64,000 nt of DNA, taken from Rotaria macrura (Eukaryota > Rotifera > Eurotatoria > Philodinida > Philodinidae). The notes beneath the pieces were generated by a model. It ran no database searches. It was not told the DNA's origin and was given only the letters and a program-made list of their open reading frames with translations. The DNA lies in NCBI GenBank assembly GCA_900239685.1, contig OENT01000540.1, forward strand, positions 37,050 through 101,049, written 5' to 3'. Shown here one piece after another: positions 26,590-38,960 of this stretch; positions within the stretch are counted from its first letter, which is position 1; each line of letters starts with the position of its first letter. The position numbers and the translations under genes are program-made.

Positions 26590-29500
26590 TGACCATTTCG
26601 TAAATATGAAATGTTTCTAATGAATATGTTTATATGGTAAGCCAACGGTGTTTTACTTGTATGATAATGACACTTGTCGTCTTATGGCTTGCAAGTTTTT
26701 TCTCCGTTATATGATTAATCCATGAAATAAATGCGCACACTTTATTTTTATGTTGATACGTTTTTTAAACTTCGTGCTGTGTTTTTCTTCGTCTCTCTTT
26801 CTTTCTCTGGTTTTCTTCCTCAATAATATACTATGATTCAGTTCTGCAAAAGAGAATAACTAGGATTTTATTGTTACACGTAGATTGTAAGTTACTCATT
26901 GAAGTTGAAATATAGCGGAAATAAACCAAGAAAATCTGCACTTACGAAAATATCCAAAAACAAAACGTATGTGTATTGGACAGAAACGTTTCACTTGATC
27001 ATCGATAATGTGAACAATTTTCAAAAAAATTTACTCTTAAATATTTACATAACAGAATCAGAAGACAATAGGTGGATGTAGTCATAAATCTAAGTCAAAT
27101 ACACGTAATTTTCTTTGCCTTTTTTTCTCTCACATTGACACTTTCAAGGTTAATTTATATTGTTGCATGAAATATCATGAATTGTCATAGACAAAAAAAA
27201 GCGTTTTTTTTTCTTTATCAAACACAATATTTACAGGATCGGACAAACTGATTTTCATCGTATACATAAAAACTCATAAATAGACATGTGAATCATAAAG
27301 TACTATTTTATTTTGTATTTATGAGCACTTCAGTAGACAAATACTAGCTTCTTGAAATCATATGTTTCTAATGGAAATAACCGAATATGACGATGATGTA
27401 TAATTAATTAGTAATTATATGTTTAATATCGATCTAAATCATTTGATTCACATCCAACGCGATAAATTATACTGAGGCAGTACAGCGTCTGTTGTTCATA
27501 TAATCTTCATATACAAGTTAGAATTTACGACTTTCGTCATCTCAGAAAAAAGTCAACCACGGTCTATTTTATCGACTTCATGATTTATAACCCATTCGGC
27601 AGAGTGAAGTGTCTACTTGCGAATGTATTATAATTTACTGATTTTATGGTTCGATTAACGAATTTAACATGAGACTTTTTACAAAGTTTCATAGCATAGA
27701 AAACAAACGTACTTTTCGTTTTCTTTTGAGATTTTCTCTTCTCAGAAGTTTTCTAAATTTTTATATTGACAATTGACAACGATCAACAAGTCTATCACGC
27801 ATAACTAAGTGAGATAAGTGGATATAACACTCGATTATAGAAAAAAAGCCGCACAATCCTATGAAGGTATGCTTGCGAGTGCGCTGAAGTCTTTTACACC
27901 TATGAATTACTTGTCGACCATCGTTCGATTGGAAATTACATCTATAATCGCAACCATATGTGTATTTATTCGAGTTTCTTGATTCGTTGATTCAGGATAG
28001 ATTGTTCGATTAGAAATATTAGTCAATAAAATACAAACATATCACATTTTTCTGAGCAAATACATTCTTTTTTTCGTTAAGTTTACGGAAATTGAGTTCG
28101 ATTTAATTTAACGGTTACATCTCCGTAATTTTCTGACATGAAAAATGAATACGACAGAAGTTTGAGACACAGAAAATTTTCTCTATTATCTTATTATTTG
28201 AAGTACAAAGTACTCTAACACTTCATGTATAGAACAACTAAAACTTTAGTACGAGTTCACATTAATTTTCCCCTAAATTCTCTATTGAATTTCACAGATC
28301 GAAAAACAAATATTTAGCCGCTCATCATCAAATGAATAATACATGTTTATTATTTTGTTTCAATTTGAAACAACTTCCGTATTTTGAAATTGTATTACTT
28401 AAAAATTCTTGTAAAATTGTCAGACAATATATTTCTTAAAAAGATATTTTTAGAATCTTTCCATAACTCAAACGAACTTGTATTCAATTTATTCACGAAC
28501 TATCTTGTAGTTATACATGTATTCTTTCCCTTGTTAATCGACACCATGATTCCCTACTGTTTCCTGAGTAGAACTAATAAAAGCACTCTAAATTCAAGAG
28601 TATTCACAGCATATACGTTGATTTCTTTTATTCGTCGAAAAGTAAATCATATCCAAACTAATAAAAATAATCATCACTATTATTAGTCAAAACGAAGTGT
28701 CAATTCTACCGTACATAATACAACATAAACAAATACAAAAAAGCATCTGTGAACCATTGAGCATCTGAGATTTCTGAGGAAGAAGTATTGAAAGCAACAG
28801 AGATTACACGTTGATGAGTTATTATTCAATCGTAGCGTTTCAGTGAATTGATCACTCTTGGAATCAACTATATCATACTTTCACATATCAATATTAATCA
28901 TCGTTGAATTTTGATTTCTTTTTACTGGCTAATGAATATACTACTTAACGTTCTTTGCCGAATATTAGACGATATCCATGTAATTTCTTATGTTCGCTGA
29001 TAATATATTATTCATATGATACACCATTTTATTAATAGACGCATGCCATTAATTAAAATAATCATTTCTATTCTATACAACATTCTGGCTCAAATACCAA
29101 TCGGTAGAGGTTTTACTATGAGTTGATATTCAATAATGTGATTTTATACAGAGTAAAACATTACTAGAACGTAACCTACCCAAGTTCGGAATCTGTTGAA
29201 CGGAATATTTCGCATCCAAACAATCTTTAGTCTTCTTTTTTATTGCATTGCCGAGAGCAAGCGGGAATGAAACTGGTAAAATGAAATTCGATACTAAAGT
29301 AAATATTTGAGCATGTTATTAACATGCTGTAAATGATCGAATGTGCATTGCGATTGTTCTTAATATTTCGAAAAACGTATTAGTGCACGTATATCAGTAG
29401 TTTGTGAAAAAAAATCTCGATACAATACCAGTTTTACGTGTTTTGGTCTATCTCTTAGACAGTGGCAATACTAGTACGATTCGATACATTTTCTAAACAG

Positions 29501-29934
29501 ATAATTTTAAAACTCTTTCACTTGGTGCAAACGTCTCCGTTAAATAAAGACAAAAAATGAGATTTATACAGAACTACTCTAAGAGTTTATTTACTTCTTG
29601 TTTTTTCTTACAGCAATGTCAACTCAAACTGTAAGATAATCTTTTGCACACAGCAATGCTAAACAGTCATGATCTTGAAAAAGAACAAAATACATACCTA
29701 CTTTGAAAGAATAATCCATGTCTTATGACACTAAAATAAAAGACTTCAGAAAAAGAAACATTTTTGATCTGTTATAAATTATCTTAAGGGTAACGGTTCG
29801 AATACTATTTATAGAATATTATTTCTTGCTGTCTATCAAATTGAATTCTTCACATAACTAGCATAAAAAACACTTCTATCTCAAATTTTTATCCATAGAA
29901 AATGTTTTCATAAAAGAAAAAATACTTAAAATCA
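26590..29934. other. Gene-poor region upstream of the mucin-like gene
   Basis: Should include the mucin-like promoter near 26590-26900. Only short A+T-rich frames follow (for example 28384-28686 plus), with no motifs. Nothing else was recognised. Confidence 0.45.
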
Positions 29935-30105
29935 CTAGTAGCACGAAAACATCTGCATCGATGTTATTCTTCGATAAAATCCAAAATATCTGGACAATGA
30001 TGAAATATATGCATTACTTAAAACTTTTCACTCAACATGGTGTATCGCTCTCATTTTCGTTTTCGTCGATAGAACATAAACTTTTGATTCCGTGGATAGT
30101 GGGCA
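29935..30105 (+). repeat. Dispersed repeat, copy 1
   Basis: About 165 bp resembling 33613-33780 in the same orientation at roughly 80 % identity by eye. Shared blocks include AAACTTTTCACTCAACATGG, AAATATCTGG and ATAAACTTTTGATTC. The flanks are unrelated. Confidence 0.7.
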
Positions 30106-31202
30106 AATCCATGGCAATCCAACCATAGTTAAGGCGATTTTCCCCAAAACATTCCGAAACGGATGCATTTTTTATAGACATTTCTGCTGATCATTTTTGT
30201 TAATAACACGTCTATCGCTCGATGCTAACTTAGAAAGATATCAACTGATTACTGCAATCATCGTTGTTCCATCAGTTTTTCGAAAACAAATTCAGCCGAT
30301 TTCAGTATCTTTGTCAGTTTATATATTATTATTTTCTGAATCAAAACTTTAGTATCATATTCGAGTAGAGCACCACTAAGTGTCTAATCCTGCGTATTTG
30401 TGTACGTCCTTCTCTCGTTCTTTTCGTATCGATCCGTGCATGTGTTTCTTTCCCTAACACTACAAAAATGAGGAAAGGGCGAAAATGTTGATCCATCAGG
30501 TTCTAGAAAAATGGAATTCCCCCACTAGGTGACACATACAGTTTGATAGAAGAGCAGTTCCTCTATCGATCACGGTATAGTTCACTTTTCCCAGGAGTAA
30601 GATTTGCTGAAATCATTGGGTCGAAAACGATAAAAAACTGTTTTTTTCTTCTTTTTCCGTGAGTTTCGGTACTATTTCGTTATTTATTCACATGTTGAAC
30701 GATACTAAAGAAATTTTGAGCTTCAGATTCATATTCAGCACACAAAACTACATTGAGCTAGCTATTTTCTGCTACGTTCATTAAATTCCTTTAAAACGTT
30801 TTGAGTAAATAATTTGTTCCTATTTTATACGACCCAAGATCTTGTCGAATAGCATGAGAACTGATGAAATGAAGCAAGATAGATCGCATTTTGAAGAATA
30901 CCTCCAGCTGCAACGAACGGTGTATATGAAATCCAGTTTTCATAATGTTTGTGCTCTCTCGTGAACCATTGACGAGCTCAAGTACACTTGTTCACTCATG
31001 GGAGATGCGACCCTAGTGTGACCCCTGATTAAATTGTGTAAAGTACTGTTGCGATATCATATCTATAGAGCATGAGTTGCTCTACAATTTCATTTGTTTC
31101 ATACTTCTCTCTGTGACGTTTTTTTATCCGTAAAACAGCTATCATTGTGAGTACCCCTTCATTTTCAATTTACTGATGTTACGCAAAATTGCATTTGAGT
31201 AC

Positions 31203-32090
31203 AGCACGGGTACGAATTTTCGTACCCGTAACCTTCCCGTTAACGTCGTACCCAAACCCAACCCTTACCCTTGAATGTCATACATGTACCCTACTCGTAT
31301 CCGCCCTGTATTCGTTATGATGATTGAATATCTAAGTTCACTATTTTATTTAGCTTGATCGAATATGAATGAAATAACAATCTTGTTATGATTATCAGTA
31401 ACAGTGCCAAAGATATATAAGTGCCTGTAATGAATCACGACTTAATAGTTGTCTACGAGTTTCTACCGATCGCTCAGTCCCGCTAAATATTCTTTCACTA
31501 GTTGTGAACTAACTTCCGACCCCCTCCTTCGCCTGCTAGAATAAGAGGCTACACCAAGAAAAACCTCACCGGACGTAATAGAAACCAATGGGATCTTCAA
31601 ACACGTTTTTTATAAATCCAGTGGATTTTCAAGTTCTAGCACAAAAACATCTGGTGGCTCAGTAGGAAATTTGTTTTTTTTATGCAAAACTCTGTTTTCT
31701 TTTGTAAAATAATCAAGGAATTTTGAAAAAAAAAGAATTTTTTCCAAGTCAAAAAGTGGTTTTCCAGTAATAGGTTGCTAAAAGTGGCTGTTTGAATGCG
31801 AGGAAAATTTTTTAAAACCTTCAACTTTCACAGCAAATCCTAGCTAAAATATAGCCCGCAAAATTAGGCCATTGTCAGAGGAGTAATATAAATTTTCATA
31901 AGAGAATCCCATGGCCTCTTATTCTCGGGTGAGGTTTAGCAGGAGTGGATAAAAAGGTGATAGCGAAACACAATAACTTTTCATTAATAAGTGAATCATT
32001 TTCCCACCACTGTAATTTATCAGTATCTTTTGAATAAATGAATTTCTTTTTCCCATAATCAGTTATTTCATCAAATTGATCAGCATCTTC
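31203..32090 (-). pseudogene. hAT-family transposase remnant, C-terminal part, interrupted
   Basis: Read on the minus strand, 32090-31938 is an open stretch containing KLQWWENDS and FAITFLSTPA. After an inserted element (31943-31532) the frame resumes at about 31505-31395 with TSERIFSGTERSVETRRQLL, then LQALIYLW and a stop. This is the hAT C-terminal dimerisation signature (WW, then P-A-T-S-x-x-SERIFS, then ALIxL). The upstream part is cut off by the foldback element starting at 32093. The probable element end lies near 31203-31227, where a perfect 10-bp-arm hairpin (CGGGTACGAA/TTCGTACCCG) is found. It cannot encode an active transposase. Confidence 0.72.
31532..31943. mobile_element. Inverted-repeat element inserted in the hAT remnant
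   Basis: The ends are CCTGCTA followed by GAATAAGAGGC (31532-31549) and GCCTCTTATTC followed, after 12 extra bases, by TAGCAGG (31914-31943). It separates the FLSTPA and TSERIFS halves of the hAT dimerisation domain. It contains no coding potential that I recognise. It may be a non-autonomous element, and the extra 12 bp at one end are unexplained. Confidence 0.55.
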
Positions 32091-32092
32091 AT

Positions 32093-32751
32093 CGAGTCTA
32101 TGGGGTATGCCATTTCAAATTGAAATCGAAAAACAAACTTCCCCCTATTACAACAAGTAAAATTCAGTAACTCCGACAAGAAAGAATGCTTGAGAAATAG
32201 ATGCAACTCCAAACACTTCCATTCCAAGATAAACAAAGTTATTCTCCACGACTCAACTAACGACGACCGAAACACAACCAAAAAAAACACATCAATTGAA
32301 TTCTAAATTCCAATAAACAAAAATCTTTCATGAATTCAGTTGGATTCTGACTTCTGTTCGATTGTGAATACTGAATTCATATATACATGTATATATGAAT
32401 TCAGGAAGACGCCATAGACCCCCCATCAAAAAAGAACTCACCAATAGTATAGATACATGTATATATGAATTCAGTATTCACAATCGAACGGAAGTCAGAA
32501 TCCAACTGAATTCATGAAATATTTTTGTATATAAGAATTCAAAAATCAATTGAGATGTTTTTTGGGTTTCTTTTCGGTCATCGTTAGCTGAGTCATGGAG
32601 AACAGTTTGTTCATCTAGGAATGGAAGTGTTTGGAGTTGTGTCTATTTCTCAAGCGTTCTTTCTTGTCAGAGTTACTGACTTTAACTTGTTGTGATAGGG
32701 TGAAGTTTTTTTTTTCGATTTCAGATTGAAATAGTATACCCCATAGACTCG
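32093..32751. mobile_element. Foldback/MITE element with roughly 300 bp arms
   Basis: The outer ends match in inverted orientation (CGAGTCTATGGGGTAT at 32093, ATACCCCATAGACTCG ending at 32751). Similarity runs through the CAATTTGAAATCG, TTGGAGT, GTCAGAATCCAACTGAATTCATG blocks to a roughly 50 bp unique centre (GAAGACGCCATAGACC onward). At the inner end of the left arm lies a perfect 34 bp palindrome (32371-32404). No protein is encoded. It interrupts the hAT transposase remnant. Confidence 0.8.
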
Positions 32752-32754
32752 AAA

Positions 32755-33052
32755 AAAGTGCTTAAAGTTTAAAGTTGAATTTAAACTTTAATAAAATTAG
32801 TGTGAAAATGAAAAGTAATTTTTAGCTCTTTATGTACGGTTCTATATGGCTTTTATAATAACTTTAAACTTTATTTATTAAAGTTTAAAGTGCTTTAACT
32901 TTTTTCAAGTTTAAAGTTACTTTAAAAACCACATCAAATCTCACATAAAGAGCTAAAAATTACTTTTCATTTTCACACTAATTTTATTAAAGTTAAAGCT
33001 TTAAAGTATTATACGTTAACTTTAACTCTTAAAGTTAAAGTCCCATCCCTAG
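32755..33052. mobile_element. TTTAAAGT-rich stem-loop element
   Basis: A perfect 49 bp inverted repeat (32787-32835 against 32943-32991) surrounds a loop that itself contains the inverted pair ACTTTAAACTTT/AAAGTTTAAAGT. Outer sequences are further variants of TTTAAAGTTAAAG. The right end, TCCCATCCCTA at about 33041, resembles the start of hAT-type termini (TAGGGATGGGA). No matching left terminus was found, so the boundaries are approximate. Confidence 0.6.
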
Positions 33053-33612
33053 TTAAAATGACGTGGAATTTTCTGTACTTCTGGTCTGGTTCGAAAATTT
33101 TCTACTACCAAAGTTCAATATATCGAAATCTTTGAAAACACGATTCAACGTATCTTGATGTGTTCTTTCAAATGAGACTACTTTCGAAAAATTCTATCAC
33201 GTTGATCAGACTAACTTACCATATCACCGAGACCACTTTTTTAGGAGAGGGCCCATGGCAGTGGGCCAAAAATCTTCGACGATAAGGAACTTTCATTAGC
33301 ATGAAAATATAGCCCAACATCAATGGTATCGTTGCTGGAAACATATCGTCTATACCTCAACTTTTTGTTTAAAGATGAAAATTTACTTAAAAGTGTTGCT
33401 CTAAAGAGTACTTAAAGTATAGCTTACCCTCTCATGCTTGCAACGTCTATATCTTCAACATGGTTCATCCGTTTGAGCTAAAATTTCCAGTTTATTTTTA
33501 AGTATAATCGGCCTATCTATTGTGAAAATATGAGCTAGATCGGTGACATTCATTGCGTAAGGTTCTACAGGAGTTGGTTGTGGCTTAGGTGCAACGCATC
33601 TTAAATTTATTT

Positions 33613-33780
33613 GTAGCACGAAATATCTTCATCGATGCTATTGCTATTCGTCGATAAAATAGAAAATATCTGGAAAAGGATAAAATATATTCTACTCAAA
33701 ACTTTTCACTCAACATGGCGTATCGCTGTCATTTTCGTGTGAGTAGATAGAATATAAACTTTTGATTCACATCGATAGTA
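33613..33780 (+). repeat. Dispersed repeat, copy 2
   Basis: Direct-orientation partner of 29935-30105. The pair brackets the transposon nest, but the shared part is internal to neither a known LTR nor a terminal repeat that I can define. Confidence 0.7.
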
Positions 33781-36700
33781 CGTTGATTTTTCCAGTAATC
33801 AACAAGCCGACATGAATGGATCAATTCTATATCATTGCTCACCAATTCACAAATTTATTGTGCCAGTTAGAAAAAAAAACATACTTGAATTCAATTTTGT
33901 CTGTTTTATTTGATCAACATGTTGCAACATTGACTCTAAGAACGTCTAAATTTTGCATAGTTGTCCTATGATGTTTATTATGAATTTCTTATTGAATCAC
34001 AACTGTCTGTTATAAATAAAATTTACATTCATTCGAACAACAAATATTAATTGACTTTTGTATATCGAATATCTTATTGGACATATGTGAAAAGTAAAAT
34101 AAATCAGACATTGTGACTGATTAGCAAATAAGTAGTTTTTCGTTGACATTTATCCTATTCGAAAGTACAAGTATTTCTCAATAGATAAAAATGAAGCGAG
34201 AGTCAGAAATCTTGCTGACTCTGCAAGTTTAACAGTAGTTGACTAGTCACGATGTTTATAAAAGTTGGATGAATGTATGCAAAAGAGAAAAACAAGTTAT
34301 TTGCATATTTAATCATATTTTGGAATAAATGTATCTAAGATTTACATAATGCCTTTAGAAAAAATAAAGGTGAGGATTCTGAAAATATTTACATGTACAC
34401 CTATATCAGAAAGAGTGAAGTGTTTCTCTTTACACTTCAGTAAGTAACTTATCGGAAAGACCTACTTTATCAAAAACCCAAAGCCTGAGTGAGTTTTTTT
34501 CTTTTTCAATAATGCTCGACGACACAGTATATAATGGTCGAATCATGAACTAGAATTCGATTACATTTCTCATCCACGTGAATTTGAATTCTTTTGTTTT
34601 TTCTATTTACATAACACATCATTACACACAATCGATTTCTTGTCTATCCCAAGATTCACTTACGCATCGGATAACGATGCAACTTCTCCTACGATTAACC
34701 GATTAAACATTACTTGCAACTCTTACATTTTACAAGCAGCTCTTAAATCAACAAGTCATCTATAAAAACGTTCTCTCTCGTTTCTTCCGTTCCTTCTTTT
34801 GGAACAAAGAGAATATTCATCCAAGTGCACAATCCAAACTAGAATTATATGATTATGGGATATCGGTGAATCATAGCATGAAAATCGATCAACTTTCATT
34901 AAAATTGAGAAATTCTAGTTTCGGACTTGTGCTAATGAATAGGATGATTACCTACGGTGTCTAACAATAACGTTCTCTCTTGAACACGATAGATGTAAAT
35001 TTGTAGTCCCAATTAAATTGAAGGAGATTTGATGGTTTAATATTTTCGATAGTTGCTTGTGGACAATCAATTCATTTCAATCACTTTACGTTAATTTATA
35101 TTCAAGGAATTGCCAATCATCTTTACAAATACATAGATTAAGATCTCGAAGTTGGGTAACATTGATAGTTTTTGCTTCCGTCACTGATACCTTAAATATA
35201 TCGAAGCAGTTTAAGTTTGTTCTAACGATTATGACCTAGTCTATCATACATGAAATGTCCTCTAAAAAAAATGAATACAGTTATGTTCGATGATAATTGT
35301 TTCACTACAGGCACACTCGAGTAATAACATGCATTGCAATAGAAATAGAAAAAATGTGAAGCAGTGTTAAACCATGTTGACGACTTCTATTGGATCGAAA
35401 TGGTTTTTTGATGAAAAGAGCAATGTTTGAACTGTAAATGTTGTACTAGACATTTTTTTCAGGACGAATTTGAAAACAAGGAAGAGTCCAAAACCAAGTA
35501 CCTCTAGAAAGGCTCTTGGAACTTGCGAGAATATCTATGTATCAAATATTTCTGGCTGCATCGACCAAATTTTAATAAAAAATACATCAAAATGTCGAGT
35601 ATAAAAGACTCTATTGACATCAATTTTGTTACAAAATTTCACAGTCGTTCTTGAAACTTTAGTCAAAAACCATCTTTTTAATAAGAACCGTCAGTCTGCG
35701 AGAATATCAGTCATTATATCTCCAGAAACCATGCACGAGCTCAACGTTTTTGGTATTATTCGATGTTAGAATCTGAACAAGAAATTAATGCAAAAATAAT
35801 TTTTACTATTGCAAAACAGTCAGATAGCTGAAACGACTAAAGTTTTCAATCTCTTTCAGAAAAAACGATATTTCATTATAAAAACTAAGAAAAAGTTTAC
35901 TCACAATACACCTTTGAAAAGGCCACTCGTTATGCTACCACAAACATCAGTATTCAACGCACTTTTTCCATTCTCTTTTACTATTAAAAAATCAATTTAC
36001 CTAGAAGGTGACGTTATTGGATAGTGAAGTTGTACAAATCGTGTTTTAGAGGTACTAGGCTTTGGTACAAAGTTTTTAGTTCAGACATAGCGCTTTTCCT
36101 CAAAAAACATTTGGGTGGATTAGAAGTCGTCAATATGGTCTAACAGTGTTTGACATTTTTCCCATTTCTTTTGCCATGCATAAACAAAAACTTGTAGAAA
36201 GTCATTCATTCTTCTACATGTATCCATGATAGACTTACAATAATCTGAAAGATTATTACATGAAATATAGTACAAATGTAACTATGACCTATCATATGTG
36301 TATGTCAACGTTGTAGATTTAATTTAATCATGAGCAATATTGAACGAATAGGATAGCAAGTAACATACTACTTAGATCTTTTCTTCAAAAGTCAATAAAC
36401 ATCTCTTTGTAGATAGTTGCCACAATGTATGCCAATGATTTGTTCGTCAGTTGTCTTCTTTCACGCACACTTAGAACAATACGATTTACATTTAACAGAT
36501 ATTATGTCTACTCTTTTTACTATGTGCATACAAACTGAAATTGTTTTGACATTGTTGTTATATTAACGAATTAGTTAAAGAAGTACTTCTTGTCAAGTAT
36601 TCAATTAGTCTTTATCTAGTGTGACTGTTTCAATTGGTCGATGTAATTGTGAACTCTGAAATTCTCTCTCAATAACTTTCAGTTTCAATTCGTTTCTTTT

Positions 36701-38960
36701 ATAGCTTTTACTGTTGCAATTTACTGTAAGTGAGTATTTTTTACATTTATTTTCTAGGTTACACCGCTGATCTTTCTATTGGATATCTTCGCAAGTCTGA
36801 ACATTGCAAACAATGCTGATGACATCAACACTCTAATAACAAAAATGTAATTGTTCACCATCATTTTAAATATTGTTTTTGCTTCCAAACAAATCTATCG
36901 ATACGTGAACATCATCGTTATACGAACAATCACTTTCAAATCATACGATAGTACTTGATAGTATAAAGAAGCTCAAGAGTAGATCTTTCATGTGCTATCC
37001 ACGTGTCTGATAATAGAGAGACTCAGTATATTTGAAATCTTCAAGAAAAACTTCACTTCTAATGTAGTAATCATATTCAAGCATGAACGATCGAGAAAAT
37101 GTTTCGAATTCGAGTCGAATTTCATGTCCTACTTCACCGATTTGAATCAACTGTGATTTTTCGAAGTTAGATTCGTGCGAAAGTTCATAGTTTTCATAGT
37201 ATTCTTTGAAGTTTGTAGTTTGTTGGTGAAATATCATAAATGCATAAAGCATGTAATCAAGTATATCAAAGAGATAAGGAGATGAATGAGAAGCTTTGTG
37301 CATTACTACTAGGAATCCTCGACATTCTTCTTTTTTTTAAAGGCCCTAAACAATTGGTTTCCATGTATTTTTTCATAAGATCATTCATTTTCTTCATTAG
37401 AGAACATATTCTTAAAAGAAACATTCTTAACATTCGTCAGTTCTAACTTACGATTGCTGTTTTAGTATAAAGAAAAATTCATAATTAGTTTAGATATTCT
37501 AATTATTTTTTCTTCCAAGAGTTTACAAGAGGAAAGCATACTTTGTATGTACTGTGTAAAATTAGTATCAGATGAAAATGAAATATAGATCCAATTTCGT
37601 AACGTTTCACATCGAACACTTTGCACATCTTCAAATTGAACTCTACTGATATATAAACATTGCTTTCATTATCCAAAAAACACAAAGAAATCGATGAATA
37701 CAGACTAACTATTAATGTGATGCATGTAGTAAAACGTTGACTTGAATCATTTTCTTTTGTTCTACTTGTGAGAAGTTATTCGATCTGTTATGCCATACAT
37801 GAAATACATTTAGATCGAAGTAGTATATCACAGTTCACTATCGTTTGTTTCTTATAAGTCCTATCGAGATAGCAGATATGCTGTTGCATTTCACAGTATT
37901 CTGATAAGTGAGACTCTGTTAGAGTTAATCGATGTTTACATATAACTGTAAATGAACAATAGAGGACAATGAAATCTGTATTCGTGTACTAAACTGGAGA
38001 CAGACAACAAATCTACGAAAGCATAAAAACATTGAGATAAAAATTTTTATTATCTGTATAGATATTATCTTATGATAGCATTCAACTAGATTGTTGTTTT
38101 TACTTGTAAACATTAAATTTATGTTAATCATCGGAAAGTATGAATGTTATGTTTTGTCATTACTTGTTCAATAGTGATTCAAGATGATCTGGTACTCACA
38201 AATAGAAAACGTTCATGAACTTCTATCTCTGATCTTTGCCATCTATCCATACTGTGTATTGAGACATACAAAATTTTAAATTACCATAATTTACTCATAA
38301 CTAGATTCTTGTTAAAGTGATCGATAAGTATCATATAATGAAATTACTTTGGAAAAGATTTTCTTACGTGCATAGAGGGATGTTCTCATTTAATGAGAAT
38401 TATCTGCATCGGGTCTATTGACAATGGAGAAATGATGGTCAAGCTGGATTCATATACCAAAGAAGACTCAGCGCATTTTTTTTCTACCTACATAAAAACT
38501 TACAATAATGATAAAAACAAATACCTAATTTGAATATCTGAATGATTGATCTATCCCTATTGATTCGAGAAACGTTTTATTGACACAAGATAAGTCAAGA
38601 GATGTGTTTGGTTGTAGTATCGATAGAATCATATTGAAATACAGACAAAACACTCTTTTTCTTTTCTTTATTTTAAACGAAATCAAGCACGTTGTAAATA
38701 ATTTCGGAATCCGATAAAAGTGAACTTGACGTTTTTCTTTTCCCTCTTAAACTTTCTTTTCGATGAGAAGTTTTATTATCGAATCAAAATATGTAGATAG
38801 TTACATTAGAATTTTTATTTAATGTTAAATGATGGCATGATAGACACAGACTGAGATTTTATTGTTAAACGAATAACAACGAATAAAATAATATTAATAA
38901 TGATGCGCATGTTTATGATAACCTTGTCGATTTCAATAAGTTCTTCTTGTTCAAACCTTT
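33781..38960. other. Gene-poor region
   Basis: A 5 kb A+T-rich stretch. The best open frame is minus 36995-37303 (102 codons; acidic and aromatic-rich, for example EYDYYIRSEVFLEDFKYTES). It has protein-like composition but no signal peptide, family or splice partner that I recognise. Other frames look random. Confidence 0.4.

Noticed and set aside
31200-31290. Telomere-like CCCAAACCCAACCCTTACCCTT run
   Set aside because: It is irregular and lies at the presumed terminus of the hAT remnant, so it is read as subterminal transposon sequence and not an internal telomere.
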